NCBI GenBank assembly: GCA_039545315.1
Contig: BCIM01000005.1
Location: forward strand, 312,609-376,608
Reading direction: 5' to 3'
From: Kondoa malvinella
Taxonomy: Eukaryota; Basidiomycota; Agaricostilbomycetes; Agaricostilbales; Kondoaceae
Length of the DNA: 64,000 nucleotides
The notes beneath the pieces were generated by a model, which saw only the letters and a list, made by a program, of their open reading frames with translations, was not told where the DNA came from and did no database searches. Position numbers and translations under genes: made by a program. Positions 1 through 10,904 of this stretch are shown here, piece after piece; positions within the stretch are counted from its first letter, which is position 1, and the number at the start of each line of letters is the position of its first letter.

Positions 1-380
1 GATCAGAGTAGCTATGGGTCCAGATGATCTGCTCGTTCTACCCGCTGGTATCTATCACCGTGCGTGTCTCTCTCAATTCCCTGTCAAGGGTGTTGATATT
101 GCCAGAGCACAGGATTCACGCTGGATGAAGGTGATTACGTGAAAGCTGTTAGGCTTTTCAAGGTTCGTCGAGCATGCAATGTGTCAGATCAATGACTCAC
201 TTAGTTCTCGATGAACAGGAAGAGCCAAAATGGAGTGAGCATTCAATCTGATCTAGGTCTCGGATTCGACTAAACATCGGCTGGTACTCACTCACAGCTC
301 CCCTGTCCCGCCAATCTGGCGAAACGGACGAAAACTTCCACCGGAGACAATACCTGGACTCGCTGGATCATCATCACTGA
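1..380 (+). CDS. ADI1: Acireductone dioxygenase, 3' part (5' end outside window)
   Basis: Methionine-salvage enzyme that oxidises acireductone to the keto acid precursor of methionine; a metal-binding cupin. I read four exons: 2-59, 113-162, 219-234 and 298-380. The first gives IRVAMGPDDLLVLPAGIYHR, the conserved cupin strand with the last metal-ligand His of the family. The second gives FTLDEGDYVKAVRLFK, and the last two give EEPKWTPLSR followed by a tail rich in Asp/Glu/Arg and ending DHHH. The donor at 235 (GTGAGC) is needed: reading through it stops at once at 249-251, while splicing to 298 restores the family motif EPKWTP. The N-terminal half lies left of the window. Identity is secure; exact exon ends are inferred. 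Confidence 0.88.
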
Positions 381-609
381 TCTTTCCAAGCGGTATGAGT
401 GCCTGGCCTGTTGAAAGCGGTGTTTTTGTATCATGGTCTCTGCTGATGCTTCAATGCCTGAAAATGTCACTAGTAGACTTGTAGACTCTTTGCGCTGTTC
501 AGCACGATACTTCCGGTCGCTGACTATTTCTAGCCGATTCCGAAGTCCTGTTGGTGATGACACACATTTTTCGTCTCTCTTCATCTACCAACTGCTAGAA
601 CCTCGAATC

Positions 610-2706
610 ATGGCTGCTGCACCAATCCCTTCCAGTGGTTCTTGTAAGTCGAAAGCTGCGTTCAGCGAAGGGAAAATGCTGAAGTTGAGCCTTTGCGTCA
701 GCCAATGCCGCTGAATTATCTTCAAACACTTGCATCGTCGTCCTCGGCGCTTCAGGTGACCTAGCAAAGAAGAAGGTGAGCCTTGGGAGCTGTACAGAGA
801 TATGAGGCTGATATCGGTTGGATGGGCAGACCTTCCCTGCTCTGTTTGGGTTATACGTCAATGGCTTCTTACCGGAGGGTATGCACATCATTGGCTATGC
901 TCGTACAAAGATGGATGAACAGGTCAGCGGTGCCTTGGCTGGCCAAACAGGGCATCGAGCATGTTTGACGCTGAAACGATGTATTAGGAATACCACAAAC
1001 GCATCAGCGAACACATTAAAACGCCCGTCGCAGCGCACAAGAAAAAGATTGATGATTTCCTCAAACTCTGCTCTTACGTTGCAGGCGCTTACGATAAAGC
1101 TGAAGCCTTTCAAGAACTAGACAAGAAATTGTCTGAAATCGAACAGAGCACTTATGCACACAACAACAAGGACGCTACTCGGAACCGAATCTTTTACATG
1201 GCTTTACCACCCAGCGTCTTTACTTCTGTTGCGCAAGGCTTGAAACAGAACTGCTACTCTTCAGAAGGAACCAATCGAATCATTGTCGAGAAACCTTTTG
1301 GCAGAGACCTCGAATCCTCTCGCGAAATGCAAACAAAGCTCAAGGAACAATGGAAAGAACCGGAAATCTTTAGAATCGATCATTACCTTGGAAAAGAAAT
1401 GGTGAAAAACATGCTCATTTTGAGGTTTGGCAACTCTATCCTCGATTCCAGCTTCAACAAGAATTTGGTCAGCAACGTTCAGATTACCTTCAAGGAACCG
1501 TTCGGGACTGAAGGAAGAGGTGGTTACTTTGACGAGTTTGGTATCATCAGGGATGTCATGCAGAACCGTGCGTGTGAACTTTGGATATTCAGGCTAGACC
1601 TGATGACCTGACTTCCACGTACAGATCTTTGCCAAGTCCTCAGTATCCTCACAATGGAACGACCTTTCTCGTTCTCGGCAGAAGACATTCGCGATGAAAA
1701 GGTGCGCAGGACCAGACGCATTGAGCTTTAAGCTCATTGTGTTGCGAACTCGTACAGACTAAAGTCCTTCGCTACATCCAGCCCATCTCAAAAGAGCACA
1801 CTCTGCTCGGACAATACATTGGTAACTCGAAAGGTGCGTGAAGGCGACAGGAATAATCGGTTTCGGCTGATTTCACTTGTGCGCCTTTCCACAGGCAAGC
1901 CAGGATACTTAGAAGATGAGACTGTGCCAAAGGATTCCGTCTGCCCTACTTTTGCTGCTATTGTTCTGTACATCAACTCGCCAAGATGGGAAGGCGTTCC
2001 TTTCATTCTCAAAGCAGGCAAAGGTAAATACATTCCGTTCTTCTCTTTACACAAGCTGACTGCTGTGTACAGCACTGAATGAACAAAAGACCGAAATCCG
2101 TATCCAGTACAAGGACGTGACTCAAGGCATCTTCTCAGACATTGACCGAAACGAGCTCGTCATCCGTGTGCAACCTGGAGAAGCCGTTTACCTCAAGATG
2201 AACACGAAAGCACCTGGTTTGGGCATGAAGTCTGTCCCGACTGAGATGGACTTGACTTACAAGAGAAGGTTCTCGGATCTGAAAATACCCGAGGTTCGTC
2301 ACGATTGATTGATCAGCTGTAGCAGCCGTTCATCACAGATGTCAAAACAGGCCTACGAAGCGCTACTGCTTGATGCGTTCAAGGGAGACCACAGCAACTT
2401 TGTTAGAGACGACGAGCTCGACTTGGCTTGGAAGAGTATGTCTCTTCTCCCATTTTAACATTACAAGCTAAAGTCTATGCACAGTCTTCACACCATTGCT
2501 ACACGCTATCGATGCAAAGGAAGTGCCATTGGCGAAATACGAATACGGATCCCGAGGACCGACCGAGCTGGACGAATTCATCAACAAGTTTTCTGGATAC
2601 AAGAGGAGCGGAGCGAACTACAACGTGTGCTCCATTCCTTGCTTCTGCGACTTGATGCTGATGCGCTATCTTCTAGTGGCCAACGACACCAGCCAACAGA
2701 CTCTAG
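610..2706 (+). CDS. ZWF1: Glucose-6-phosphate 1-dehydrogenase
   Basis: First, NADPH-producing enzyme of the oxidative pentose phosphate pathway, cytosolic. The start at 610 gives [11 protein letters not shown]; splicing 644-701 and 776-829 yields [20 protein letters not shown], the NADP-binding [10 protein letters not shown] motif. The long exon from about 989 carries [10 protein letters not shown], then the active-site [13 protein letters not shown] and [11 protein letters not shown]. Later exons give [16 protein letters not shown] and [22 protein letters not shown]. The last intron (about 2625-2676) joins GANYN to WPTTPANRL and sets the stop at 2704-2706; without that splice the frame runs to 2726 with an unrelated tail. 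Length and order match the family. About 230 bases separate it from the ADI1 stop. Introns include a GTTCGT donor at 2294. Confidence 0.95.
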
Positions 2707-2803
2707 ATGGTTCGACTTCAGGCTAGTATGATTCACACAAGAGTAGTCGTACACTTTGATCGACCCAATGTATAAAGCACGAGAGGGACTTTCTTTGCAA
2801 TTG

Positions 2804-3346
2804 TTAGATTTGACGAAACAAGTCGTTGAGCGCTGAAGTGGAATTGGACGAGGATTTTGACTTCTTGGCGTCGTTTAGGAGAGATTGAAGTCCGCCTTTC
2901 GTCTTCTTTCGTTTCGCTGTTGAGGTCTTTGATTTGGGTATTGGCTTGTCCGCCGATGCGGTAGGACTCTCGACCATTTTGTCGCTCTCCGTTGGTGCCG
3001 CAGGTTTCTTCACAACTTGGACTATACGAGCAACCGGCTCTTGTTCCAGCACATCTCCCACTTTCACCCATTCGTAGCGGCAAAATCCGCATATCGCCCA
3101 AAGTTTCACTCCAGCTTTCTTGTTCCGCTTCGGCCTCCTCACTCTAGTTTTCTGATACACAGCACTAGCTTGACAGCGTTTGCATCTATCATCTCTTGCA
3201 GAAGGAGGTAGCTGAAGTTCTTGCGACGAAACGAGAAGTCGAGATTCTGCCCGAGCAGATTCTGCAATGACTGGTGCGGCATTTCCGAGTGAAGTGAAGA
3301 CGGCTTCGAGGTGTGCTATTCGCTTCAGTGCTTGTGGGTCTGCCAT
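2804..3346 (-). CDS. Probable RNase P/MRP subunit, Rpr2/Snm1/Rpp21-like
   Basis: Single-exon gene of 180 residues. Residues about 1-50 are a helical region (MADPQALKRIAHLEAVFTSL). Then come a CKRC pair followed by an Arg/Lys-rich strand, and a second pair CGFC about 33 residues later. Two spaced CxxC pairs around a basic loop are the zinc-ribbon pattern of the Rpr2/Rpp21/Snm1 family, which binds the RNA of RNase P or RNase MRP. The C-terminal 80 residues are Lys/Ser-rich, low complexity, and end SALNDLFRQI. Family assignment rests on the paired CxxC and size, not on a long sequence match, so another small zinc-ribbon RNA-binding protein remains possible. It is convergent with ZWF1, with about 97 bases between stops. 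Confidence 0.55.
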   Translation of the reverse strand: MADPQALKRIAHLEAVFTSLGNAAPVIAESARAESRLLVSSQELQLPPSARDDRCKRCQASAVYQKTRVRRPKRNKKAGVKLWAICGFCRYEWVKVGDVLEQEPVARIVQVVKKPAAPTESDKMVESPTASADKPIPKSKTSTAKRKKTKGGLQSLLNDAKKSKSSSNSTSALNDLFRQI

Positions 3347-3808
3347 ATCGCTGTTGAAAGCAAACTGAGAGGGCGGATTTTGAGCGAGTTGTCTTTTCGG
3401 TAGTAAAACTTACAATTTGCACGTATGCGTATATATGTACCGTTTACGCCACCAGGCTACAGCTGTTGAGGCTTTCTTTGGGGGAATCAGAAGGCCTTTA
3501 AAGGAATCACTGTCAGAATCGCTCTGATGTAACAGTGTCCCAAGTTGGCGATAAGCAGGGTGTTCGGTCCTTAGCGCAAGCGATTGATTGTCACCCTTTA
3601 AAATGTGTCGCTTGCCAGTCAGTCCTCTGAGCAAACTAGCAACGCAAGCTTGTTACCGAATTGCTAGGGATCGCATTGCTGCTTTAAACAGACCTCTTTC
3701 GAGGGTTAAGCCGATTAGAGAGTCCTGCCTTGTGGTGACTCTTTTTTGGCCTTTGGCATTCACAAAAGCCGAGTGGCAGCTCCTAGCTGGTGTACTGTTT
3801 GAGGCCAC

Positions 3809-3832
3809 ACTCATACGATCGATATGGTATAA
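3809..3832 (+). repeat. Direct repeat copy 1 (24 bases)
   Basis: ACTCA-T-ACGATCGATATGGTATAA; identical to the copy at 3872 except for one base (T against A at the sixth position). The copies start 63 bases apart and contain the palindrome ATCGAT. No function is assigned. Confidence 0.8.
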
Positions 3833-3871
3833 TTTACCTCTCGTAAACTTGACACTTGAAACTTGAAATCA

Positions 3872-3895
3872 ACTCAAACGATCGATATGGTATAA
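3872..3895 (+). repeat. Direct repeat copy 2 (24 bases)
   Basis: Second copy of the element at 3809-3832, same strand, 23 of 24 bases the same. Between the copies lies an AT-rich segment with a smaller imperfect repeat (ACTTGACACTTGAAACTTGAA). Confidence 0.8.
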
Positions 3896-4139
3896 CTCAA
3901 ATGAATGAGATAGATGCAAAAACAAAGACCGAAGATAGGCATTGCAGGTGTATAGATGACATTGAAGCAGTTCTGCAGGCAATATATCGGGACTGTCCAG
4001 CCTTCCAAACTCTCAGATGAAATAAGATAATTGCTTTGATTCAAATGGCGTGGGCGGATCAGGCTGCTGGACATCTTTTGTTGATATGAGTGCACTACGC
4101 AAACGTAATCAGTGTTGAGTCAAACCATCCAAGATCGGC

Positions 4140-6077
4140 TTACGCTCGCACAGCATCCATAGGCATTCCAGGTAAAGCAGTTTCTTCCGATCCAAGCCGA
4201 TGTCCATCGTGTTTGTGCTCAGCTACCAAGACCTTCCTGCAGCTGAATTTCAGCCAAAGGAAAGCACCGCACGACAGACCGCACCACTCCAATCCATAGT
4301 CTTCCGCTATGATCAGGAACGGACACGACTTGCTGTGCTCGCAGATACCAATCTTGATCGTACAGCGCACTTCAATCCAATCATGACCCTCATTGATTGC
4401 TAGACCAAAGCATAAGTCGTTCCGCAGGACATGCTCAATTGCGAATACTGACCCAGCTTCCACCACGATCCATCGTCCATAGCACCTTCGCATGCTTCGA
4501 GAAGGTCTTGCTTGCTTGCAAAGGTGTCACCGCTCGCGGGGAAAACATCCCCCGTCCAAGCGAGCCCATCCTCTGTTCTACGCCTTTTACTAGCTGGCAT
4601 GTCTAGCTGATTTGAACCTTCTCTTGACTTTGGTGCCTCGCGTGCAGAAGATCTCATCAAAGGTGTAGATTCTCGAAACGCATCGCGACTTCGGGCATCA
4701 AGTGCGTGATTGACGAGTTGCTCAACTTGCGCGCTTGTTGGGAGAGACACGACTTGCTTCTCAAGTGCCTGGACAGAGAGCGCAAGCTTTGCTACATCGA
4801 CATCCCTCGACTTTGAAGCAGGATGGTGAGAATAGCTTGATGAACAAGGTGATACCAATTCTGCAGAGCTTCTAGGTCGCGAGTGATTGAGAGGTGAGGC
4901 AGATCGGGGCACACATTCTGCTGGACTAGAAGGCAAGTCTTGATTTTCTGCAGGCTGATCTGGAGCGTGTTCGTGCGTGCCGTCGATAGCGACGATGCGC
5001 CTGGCGAAGTCGATAAGCAACTTGCCGCTGCACTTCCACCTCGCTTACCAGCCATCGATTGTCCATTCAGCGCGGACTCTGTCATGCTCACAACATTATC
5101 GAAGGCCAGCCTGATTGACTCGAGCTCACCTGTACAGACATCGTTTTGAAGACTCTCTGTTCTGATACGGACAACGACAGTCGCAAAAAGTCGAGCCGTC
5201 CTCAGACACCAGGCTCACTTGGTACAACTTTTAGAAGAGAGTGCACCTGAAGAAAACCAGCTTACGCTGCCATGGATCAGCTTCAGATGTAGGCAAGAGC
5301 TGATCTTGATACAAGCCATCGAGGAGAAGCGTCTGCAGCAGCATAAGGCTTGGAATTATGCGGTGACAGGGGCACAGACGNACCATTGTGGAATAAGTGA
5401 CGCCCAAGGCAGGTATTGTGCTACTGCTGCCGCTCTTTGTGGTGGTTGCCAGGACCTCAGGTAGGGCAGCAGCTTCTGGCCCTTCAAATAGCGCTGGATC
5501 TAGCGGGACTTCGTCTACTTTTACGATGGAGTTTAGCGAGCTGGCAGCTGGTTCCTTTGAAGCACTGGGCAGTATCCTCTTCTTGGCCCTATAATTGCTT
5601 CTTTTCGCCTTATCACGAAGGAGACTGCTTCCTTCGGGATCCTGCTTGAACCAGTCAGTAGTGCGACAGCGAAAAAGGAGAAATAAAGAAACCTACATGC
5701 TCAGAATGATTGATGCACTGAGAAATGATGGTGTATTCAGCCTGATGGCGATCCGGTCCGATTCCTTGCGCTTGAATACAAAATGTGCAGCGATTCGAAC
5801 GGCCGAAGTTGGTGGTCGCATTGCCGAAACTGCAACGCATCTTATAATGCCAAGCTGTCGTCTCGACACCATTGATGATGATGGTTTGGCTTTTGCTTGC
5901 GTTCTGATCCAGTTCTGGCATCAGAGAAGGTACCGCGTCGCAGCAAATTCTCTTGAATTCTTTGAGTCCTTGATAGGTCATACCAACTGTCTGTAATGGC
6001 GTGCGACCTGTTGCTACTGCTTGCATCGCGTTTGCTGAAGCTGCGGCCATCACCGTGGAAGTAGACGCGTCTGACAT
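4140..6077 (-). CDS. Unrecognised Cys/His-rich protein, possible zinc-finger regulator
   Basis: I assemble one multi-exon minus-strand gene. Start at 6077 gives MSDASTSTVMAAASANAMQA. The first long exon ends with a Trp/Cys/His block: WHYKMRC, CTFC, then C-x2-H-x2-H (CINHSEH), spaced like a FAR1/WRKY-type zinc-binding fold. An intron at about 5646-5697 leads to a Lys/Arg-rich then Ala/Ser-rich exon. The next donor reads GT-N-CGT; the ambiguous base at 5381 lies in it. Middle exons are Ser/Pro-rich with a short helix (LALSVQALEKQVVSL) and a nuclear-type KRRR. The last exon, joined by a GTCAGT intron, has about 85 residues rich in Cys and Trp (SWWKLA, DYGLEWCG, SCGAFLWLKF) and stops at 4140. I do not recognise the family. 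The internal junctions at 5000-5300 are the least certain. Confidence 0.5.
5381..5381. other. Ambiguous base (N)
   Basis: On the minus strand this is the third base of a probable splice donor GTNCGT, so it does not break the reading frame if the intron is real. Confidence 0.95.
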
Positions 6078-6620
6078 TAGTGGAGGCTTTGCTGATGAAC
6101 GAAGGTTATGCAGCTGGACTGAGCACGTGAGTAACCGAGCGAGTGAGCAACGCGAAGAATGAGTCGCTGTCGTAAAGCAAAGCAGAAAATTTGGCTTTAT
6201 GGAAAAGGAAAAAGTCCGAGCGAAAGGTAAAGTAAATTGCCCAGTCATATCTGCAGACATAGTGCTTCGTTTTCGAGGAGCAATACCCTACCAGCTTGAT
6301 CTTGATCACTAGATCCGTACTGATGTCGCTATAGCCCAGAGTCCCCAGGATGGACGGGGATAGCTTCTACACGAAGGAAAGCCCAGGCAGGCAAGCACAG
6401 TGAAAGCATTGGAGGGGAAAAGGATCAAGAGAGGAAAGCAGTGATCGAATCGTGCCCTGCCTCGAGGTTGACAGATTACAACGCACGAGGTCGGAGCAAG
6501 GCTCCAGCAGCATACATAGGGATCTTGGATATCCTTTGAGCGTCAGTAAGCACATATCTCGTCGTTCCGCGGCAAAACAAGCTCGCTTGACCGCGAACAG
6601 CGTCATTGCCTCTTAGCAAC
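6078..6620. promoter_or_regulatory. Divergent intergenic region upstream of the Cys/His-rich gene and verprolin
   Basis: About 540 bases between two divergent start codons. It contains a perfect E-box CACGTG at 6124-6129, 47 bases upstream of the minus-strand ATG. Open frames on the minus strand here run in from the adjoining gene and show no coding features of their own. Promoter role is inferred from position only. Confidence 0.4.
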
Positions 6621-7824
6621 ATGGATGCCGCACTATTGCAAGGTATTCAAAAGGGTAAAGGCCTCAAGAAAGTAGACAAGTCGCAAATCAAAGATGCCAG
6701 CGGGCCAGCCATTGAAGGTTCGTTGTTACATGTTCTCGACAGCAAGCTCTGATATCATCGTTCTACAGGCAAGACCTCGTCAGACGGGGGAGGAGGAGTC
6801 ATGTCTTCTGGCTCAGGAGGAAGTAGCGCACCGCCAGTGCCAGGTGCGGGAGGTGCACCTCAATTAGGCGGTCTCTTTGCTGGCGGAATGCCTACATTGA
6901 AGAAAACTGGCGCACCTGGAGCTTCTACTATGCTGGGTATGTGCTTTGTTACAATCATCTAATTCTGGCTGATTCCGAACGAAAGGCAATGCACCCAAAG
7001 TACCGAAAGGCCCTTCAACGCCTGCCGCACCTCCTGCACCAAATAAAGCTCCTTCTTCTGCTCCTGCACCACCAAGCAGAGCTCCTCCGCCGCCGAGTGC
7101 AAGGTAAAATCTGTTTCATTCTTTTTTGAGAACTGCAGTGCACGGAATCTGACTCATTGTACAGACCTGGCGCTTCTAAAGCACCACCTCCTCCACCTCC
7201 ATCAAGAGGAGGTTCGGCTAGACCTGCTCCACCTCCAGTCGCTCCCAGACCACCTAGTCGAATAGTCACACCTTCTGCCCGAGTCGACGAACCGATATCA
7301 GCTCCCGCACCACCTTCTAGACCTCCGCCTCCGCCTTCTGCTCCCTCGAGAGCTCCTCCAGCAATCGATCGGCCAGGCATGTCCTTATACAGAAGTGATA
7401 TTGCATATCTGAATATGACATAGCACCCCCTTCTCGCCCAAGTCCAGCTTTACCACCTACCAGAGCTCCTCCTTCGCCAGCGCCAGCACCTCCACCACCT
7501 CCAACCAGAACTGCGACACCTCCGACTCGATCATTACCATCTGCTATTTCACCACCTACAAACAGTCGATTATCCACTTCATCCAGAAGAGATAGCACTA
7601 TATCAAACAGAAGAGAATCCACAATGTCTAACCGACGTAAGGCTCTTGTTCTTTGTTTGAAAGCTTACTGACGGCTTGGAACAGCACCAACCCCGCCGCC
7701 TAATTTCGGTTCGCGATTCTTTCCGCAACATACGCAGTTCCCACCGCCTAGAGCGTTCGTGCCACAGAGGAGAGAGTATAGGTCTGGCAGAGATACGGGA
7801 AGCGATTTCGTTATGGCGGGCTAG
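6621..7824 (+). CDS. VRP1: Verprolin / WIP-family actin regulator
   Basis: Proline-rich partner of WASP that binds monomeric actin and promotes Arp2/3-driven actin patches in endocytosis. The first exon begins MDAALLQGIQKGKGLKKVDK, a textbook WH2 actin-binding motif with the LKKV core at the extreme N terminus, as in verprolins. Splicing four or five short introns gives a Gly/Ser linker with a second LFAGGMPTLKKTG motif. A long polyproline region follows (many APPPPP and PPSRPPP blocks), then a Ser/Arg stretch. The C-terminal segment FPPPRAFVPQRREY resembles the WASP-binding end. The stop is at 7822. Coronin-7 and SEC6 elsewhere in the window act in related processes but are not linked to it. 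Confidence 0.88.
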
Positions 7825-8346
7825 GCGAGAAGTGCTGTCTTGTGGAAGGGAGTGGATGGACAAGCTGGTTGTTTGAGAGATTAGAGAAAAAAGCGAGGAG
7901 ATTGTAACTAAGGATGTATGTAAAGTTATGCAAGGACAATTGGTACAACAGAATCAAATGATTGGATTGCATCTCGGTGAGGTGATCTATGACTTCTACG
8001 GTCAACTCTGCGCGGCCTTGTCTTCCCATTGAATTGCTCCAGCTGTTTCTGCTGGTCTAGCGGACCTGCCTGAACCAAATTTGCTTCGTTGGCAACTGAG
8101 CCACGAGCAGAATGGTGCTCCTCCTTGGGCAGATCGATGCAGAGGTTGCTATTTGATAAGAGTTGCTGCATTGAACCGACTAAGGCGATTTCCATCTTGC
8201 GATAGCCAATGTCTGAGATGTTGATCTGCGGTTACGCTTCTGATCACTTCTTCCATCGAAGCTTGCCTGCGTTTCGTCCACTCTTACCCTGTCCTGATCT
8301 CTTTACTTTTTATTGCGAGCCAAATCATCTGACCACCAATTCTCTT
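7825..8346. other. Intergenic stretch between convergent VRP1 and COQ3
   Basis: About 520 bases. A minus-strand frame at 7926-8195 (start MEIALVGSMQQLL) can be spliced in several ways to a hydrophobic tail that overlaps the VRP1 3' end. No motif or family could be recognised, so it is not called as a gene. The rest is probably 3' UTR of both neighbours. Confidence 0.35.
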
Positions 8347-9295
8347 TCATTCGGTTTCCTTGCCCCAAAGAAATAATTAACCATCTCCCCTCCTTTTCCC
8401 TTTTCCTGCAATACCCAATCGCTCTTCAGCGGATGATAAATCACACCTCTTGTTTCAACATCATGGTACTTGAGATCCTTCACAAAAAAGGAAGTGAGTT
8501 CCGAAGGTTTGAGGTATTTAGTGTAGTTGTGTGTTCCGGGAGAAACGAATCCGAATAAAGGGTGCTCGGCGAGGGTTATTGTTAAGAGCTTGGCGAGAGG
8601 GGTGCGTGAGATTGTTGAGAGGATTAAATGACCGCCAGGCTAACATCGAGGATCAGCAATTTGTCCATGCAAAGAGAACAAGAAGTGGGATACATCCGCC
8701 GACATGAAGTGAAGACACGGCAAGAGATCACACAATAGGTATGATGAAAGGAGAAAGGAGGAGGACTGGTAAAAGCACCTTTGTTAACTTCCCTAAACAT
8801 CTCAAGAACCCCTGCGGATCATCGACATGCTCTACAACCTCCATCGAGCAAACCACATCGAATTGCTTGCCTTCTTCCACAAGATCTTCAGCCGCACAAT
8901 GCGTATAGCTCAGATTGGACAATTTCGGATCTTGTGATGCATGTAATGAAGCGATTTTGATGTTTGATTCTGAAGCGTCGATACCGCGGACTGAGCCACC
9001 TAGTCTAGCTAGGCACTGTTGACTCATCAAGTAGTGTTGAGAGATGTAGATGGGGACGCACTTCTGAGAACAGCCCTCCACCGCATCCTACATCCAACAC
9101 AGACTTGTTCTCGAGTAGCCCATCAACAGGTAGAGTAGACGCAGACAAGCGATGTGCCAGAAACTGAGATCTCGACTTGTTCATCTTGTGCAGCAAACCG
9201 AATTCACCGTTTGGATTCCACCATTGTGACGATAATTTGGAGAAGTGCGCGATTTCAGCTGCACTGACTGTAGAGATGAGCCGGCGATGTAGCAT
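8347..9295 (-). CDS. COQ3: Ubiquinone biosynthesis O-methyltransferase
   Basis: SAM-dependent methyltransferase that performs both O-methylation steps of coenzyme Q synthesis on the matrix face of the inner mitochondrial membrane. Start at 9295 gives MLHRRLISTVSAAEI, an Arg/Ser-rich mitochondrial presequence. Next come FSKLSSQWWNPNGEFGLLHKMN (the conserved N-terminal block), motif I LDVGCGGGLFSE, and after an intron LARLGGSVRGIDASESNI. FDVVCSMEVVEHVDDP is motif II. The last exon has GHLILSTISRTPLAK, EHPLFGFVSPGTHNY and the C terminus VNYFFGARKETE, stop at 8347. The upstream in-frame ATG at 9403 would overlap MVP1 and is not favoured. It is divergent from MVP1 with only 73 bases between start codons. 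Confidence 0.93.
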
Positions 9296-9368
9296 CTTTT
9301 TGGACGAGTTCGGGGCGAAAGAGAGATGACGATGCTTGGACAGCGATAGTGACTTTCTGAACACTAGA
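9296..9368. promoter_or_regulatory. 73-base divergent promoter between COQ3 and MVP1
   Basis: The space between the two ATGs is 73 bases, so the genes must share a very short bidirectional promoter or have transcription starts inside each other's leaders. No TATA element is evident. Confidence 0.45.
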
Positions 9369-10904
9369 ATGTCGAGCTTGACTGCTGATCCTTGGAATAC
9401 CAACGCAACGCAATCTACAGCCCCTCCTGGTTATTCGTACGACGAGGCAGCCGATGAGGGTGAAGGACCAAGCAATGCTCAGCCTCGAATGTCAAACGGA
9501 CACGAACGGAATGCAAGTCTTGCCAGCGCTTCGATGGCTCAAATGAGCTACAGTGAATGGGAAAAGGTCTCTGTTACGCAAAAGGAAGAGATTCAAGGGA
9601 AATGGTTAAGTCATTATCACGTCTATTCCGTCACTCGGATGGTCTGTCGCCTTTGCTTCTACCTTGGCTCTACAAAGCTGATGTAGGGTCCCAGTCACAC
9701 GGCTCTCCAGTCATTCGACGTTATTCAGACTTCTGCTGGCTGAGTGACTACCTCCTCTCTCGCTATCCATTCAGACTCATCTCGCCTCTGCCTCCCAAAC
9801 GCCTGGCCCTCAATGGTAGACACGCACTAGTAGACTCTTACTTTCTCGAACGAAGAAGAAGGGGTTTGCAGAGATACAGTGAAGCTATTTCCAACCATCC
9901 TCAATTCAAGATCGATCCCGTGGTGCAGAGCTTCTTTTCTGAACCTAGCGGAGAAGTATTGCGGGCTATGTCCGTGTCAAAGCAGGAAGAGGTGAGTGAC
10001 AGGCCTTTGAGTCAGGCGGAAGAGTCGAGTGTCCGTGAGTCCAATTCACACGCTGGCTTAAGAGCCATGGTGTTTACTGGTTCTTACAGCAACGGACCTG
10101 GAAGATCGTCTAGAGACGTTCAAGAGCAAACTACTGCATCTAGTAGATTTATGGACCAAGATTTGTCAATCGCTCGAAAAGACTGTATGCTATCCTTTGC
10201 TACTGTTGTTTATCCATCTTGATTCAAATCCTAGGCCAAGAGAAGGGAAACAGCCTCACTAGAATACTCTAAACTCTCTGACCAGTTCTCTTCCGTCTCC
10301 CTCCTTTCTGTCGGTCTAGAAGAAGACAACACCACTACGTCCAAACACCTCGCGCGACATGCTGAACTTATTGGAACGCGACAGGATACTTTTGGTCTGT
10401 CTACGTTGGAAAGAGCAAAGATGCATAGAGAGTTGTATTCCGGTTGGAGAGACTTGTTGGTTCGACATGAGGTTCGTCTGACTCTTGTGATTCTCTTTCC
10501 CGAGATTCATTTCTTTGGCATGGACAGAAACTCGCGCCTGACGCAGTAGACAAATTACGCAAACGAGTAGTCACAAGTCAAAACAAGATTGAATCCGTCA
10601 CTTCGGCCGCGAAACCGCAATGGGAAGTCGAAGTGGATAACCTGAACAAGAAGATTGGCGATGATAATGCTACGATTGAGAAGTTGCTCAAGAGGAGACT
10701 TTACATACGTTCGTTCCTGCCTTCATATGCTATGCAGTTAGCTTATAGAGAACAGGATTCTGTCTATGGAATGAGCTCGCTTGGCTTAACCGCTGTTCTA
10801 CCCTCTTACATGACGTACTCAAAGAATTGGCTATCAAAGAACGAGTGTATGAAGAAGATCTGGCTCGAAATTGGCAAGAGATGAGTACCGCTTTGGAGCA
10901 TTGA
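9369..10904 (+). CDS. MVP1: Sorting nexin MVP1 (PX and BAR domains)
   Basis: Phosphoinositide-binding sorting nexin that remodels endosomal membranes and retrieves cargo. N terminus MSSLTADPWN is disordered and polar. After an intron the PX domain reads IRRYSDFCWLSDYLLSRYPF, then the proline hinge SPLPPKRLALNGRH and a basic FLERRRRGLQRY; RRYSDF carries the PtdIns3P-binding Arg-Tyr. A helical BAR region follows (DLEDRLETFKSKLLHLVDLW, LVRHE, KLAPDAVDKLRKRV). The frame of the final exon is fixed by splicing 10709-10753, giving RRLYIRFCLWNELAWLNR and a tail ending ALEH. Introns at 10472 and 10709 use GTTCGT donors. The stop at 10902 faces the next gene's stop 80 bases away. Confidence 0.9.

Larger units (their letters stand above)
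3347..4139. other. Intergenic stretch with one direct repeat, no gene seen
   Basis: About 790 bases between the start of the Rpr2-like gene and the 3' end of the Cys/His-rich gene. Short open frames exist on both strands but have no family motif, no sensible splice pattern and low-complexity composition. The right half holds the 24-base direct repeat listed separately. Nothing resembling a tRNA, snoRNA or transposon end was recognised by eye. Confidence 0.5.

Noticed and set aside
3410..3700. Possible tRNA or snoRNA in the first long intergenic gap
   Set aside because: No A and B boxes, no cloverleaf ends and no C/D or H/ACA boxes could be made out by eye.
7926..8195. Possible small minus-strand gene between VRP1 and COQ3
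   Set aside because: Several equally good splicings, no recognisable domain, and a tail overlapping the VRP1 3' end.
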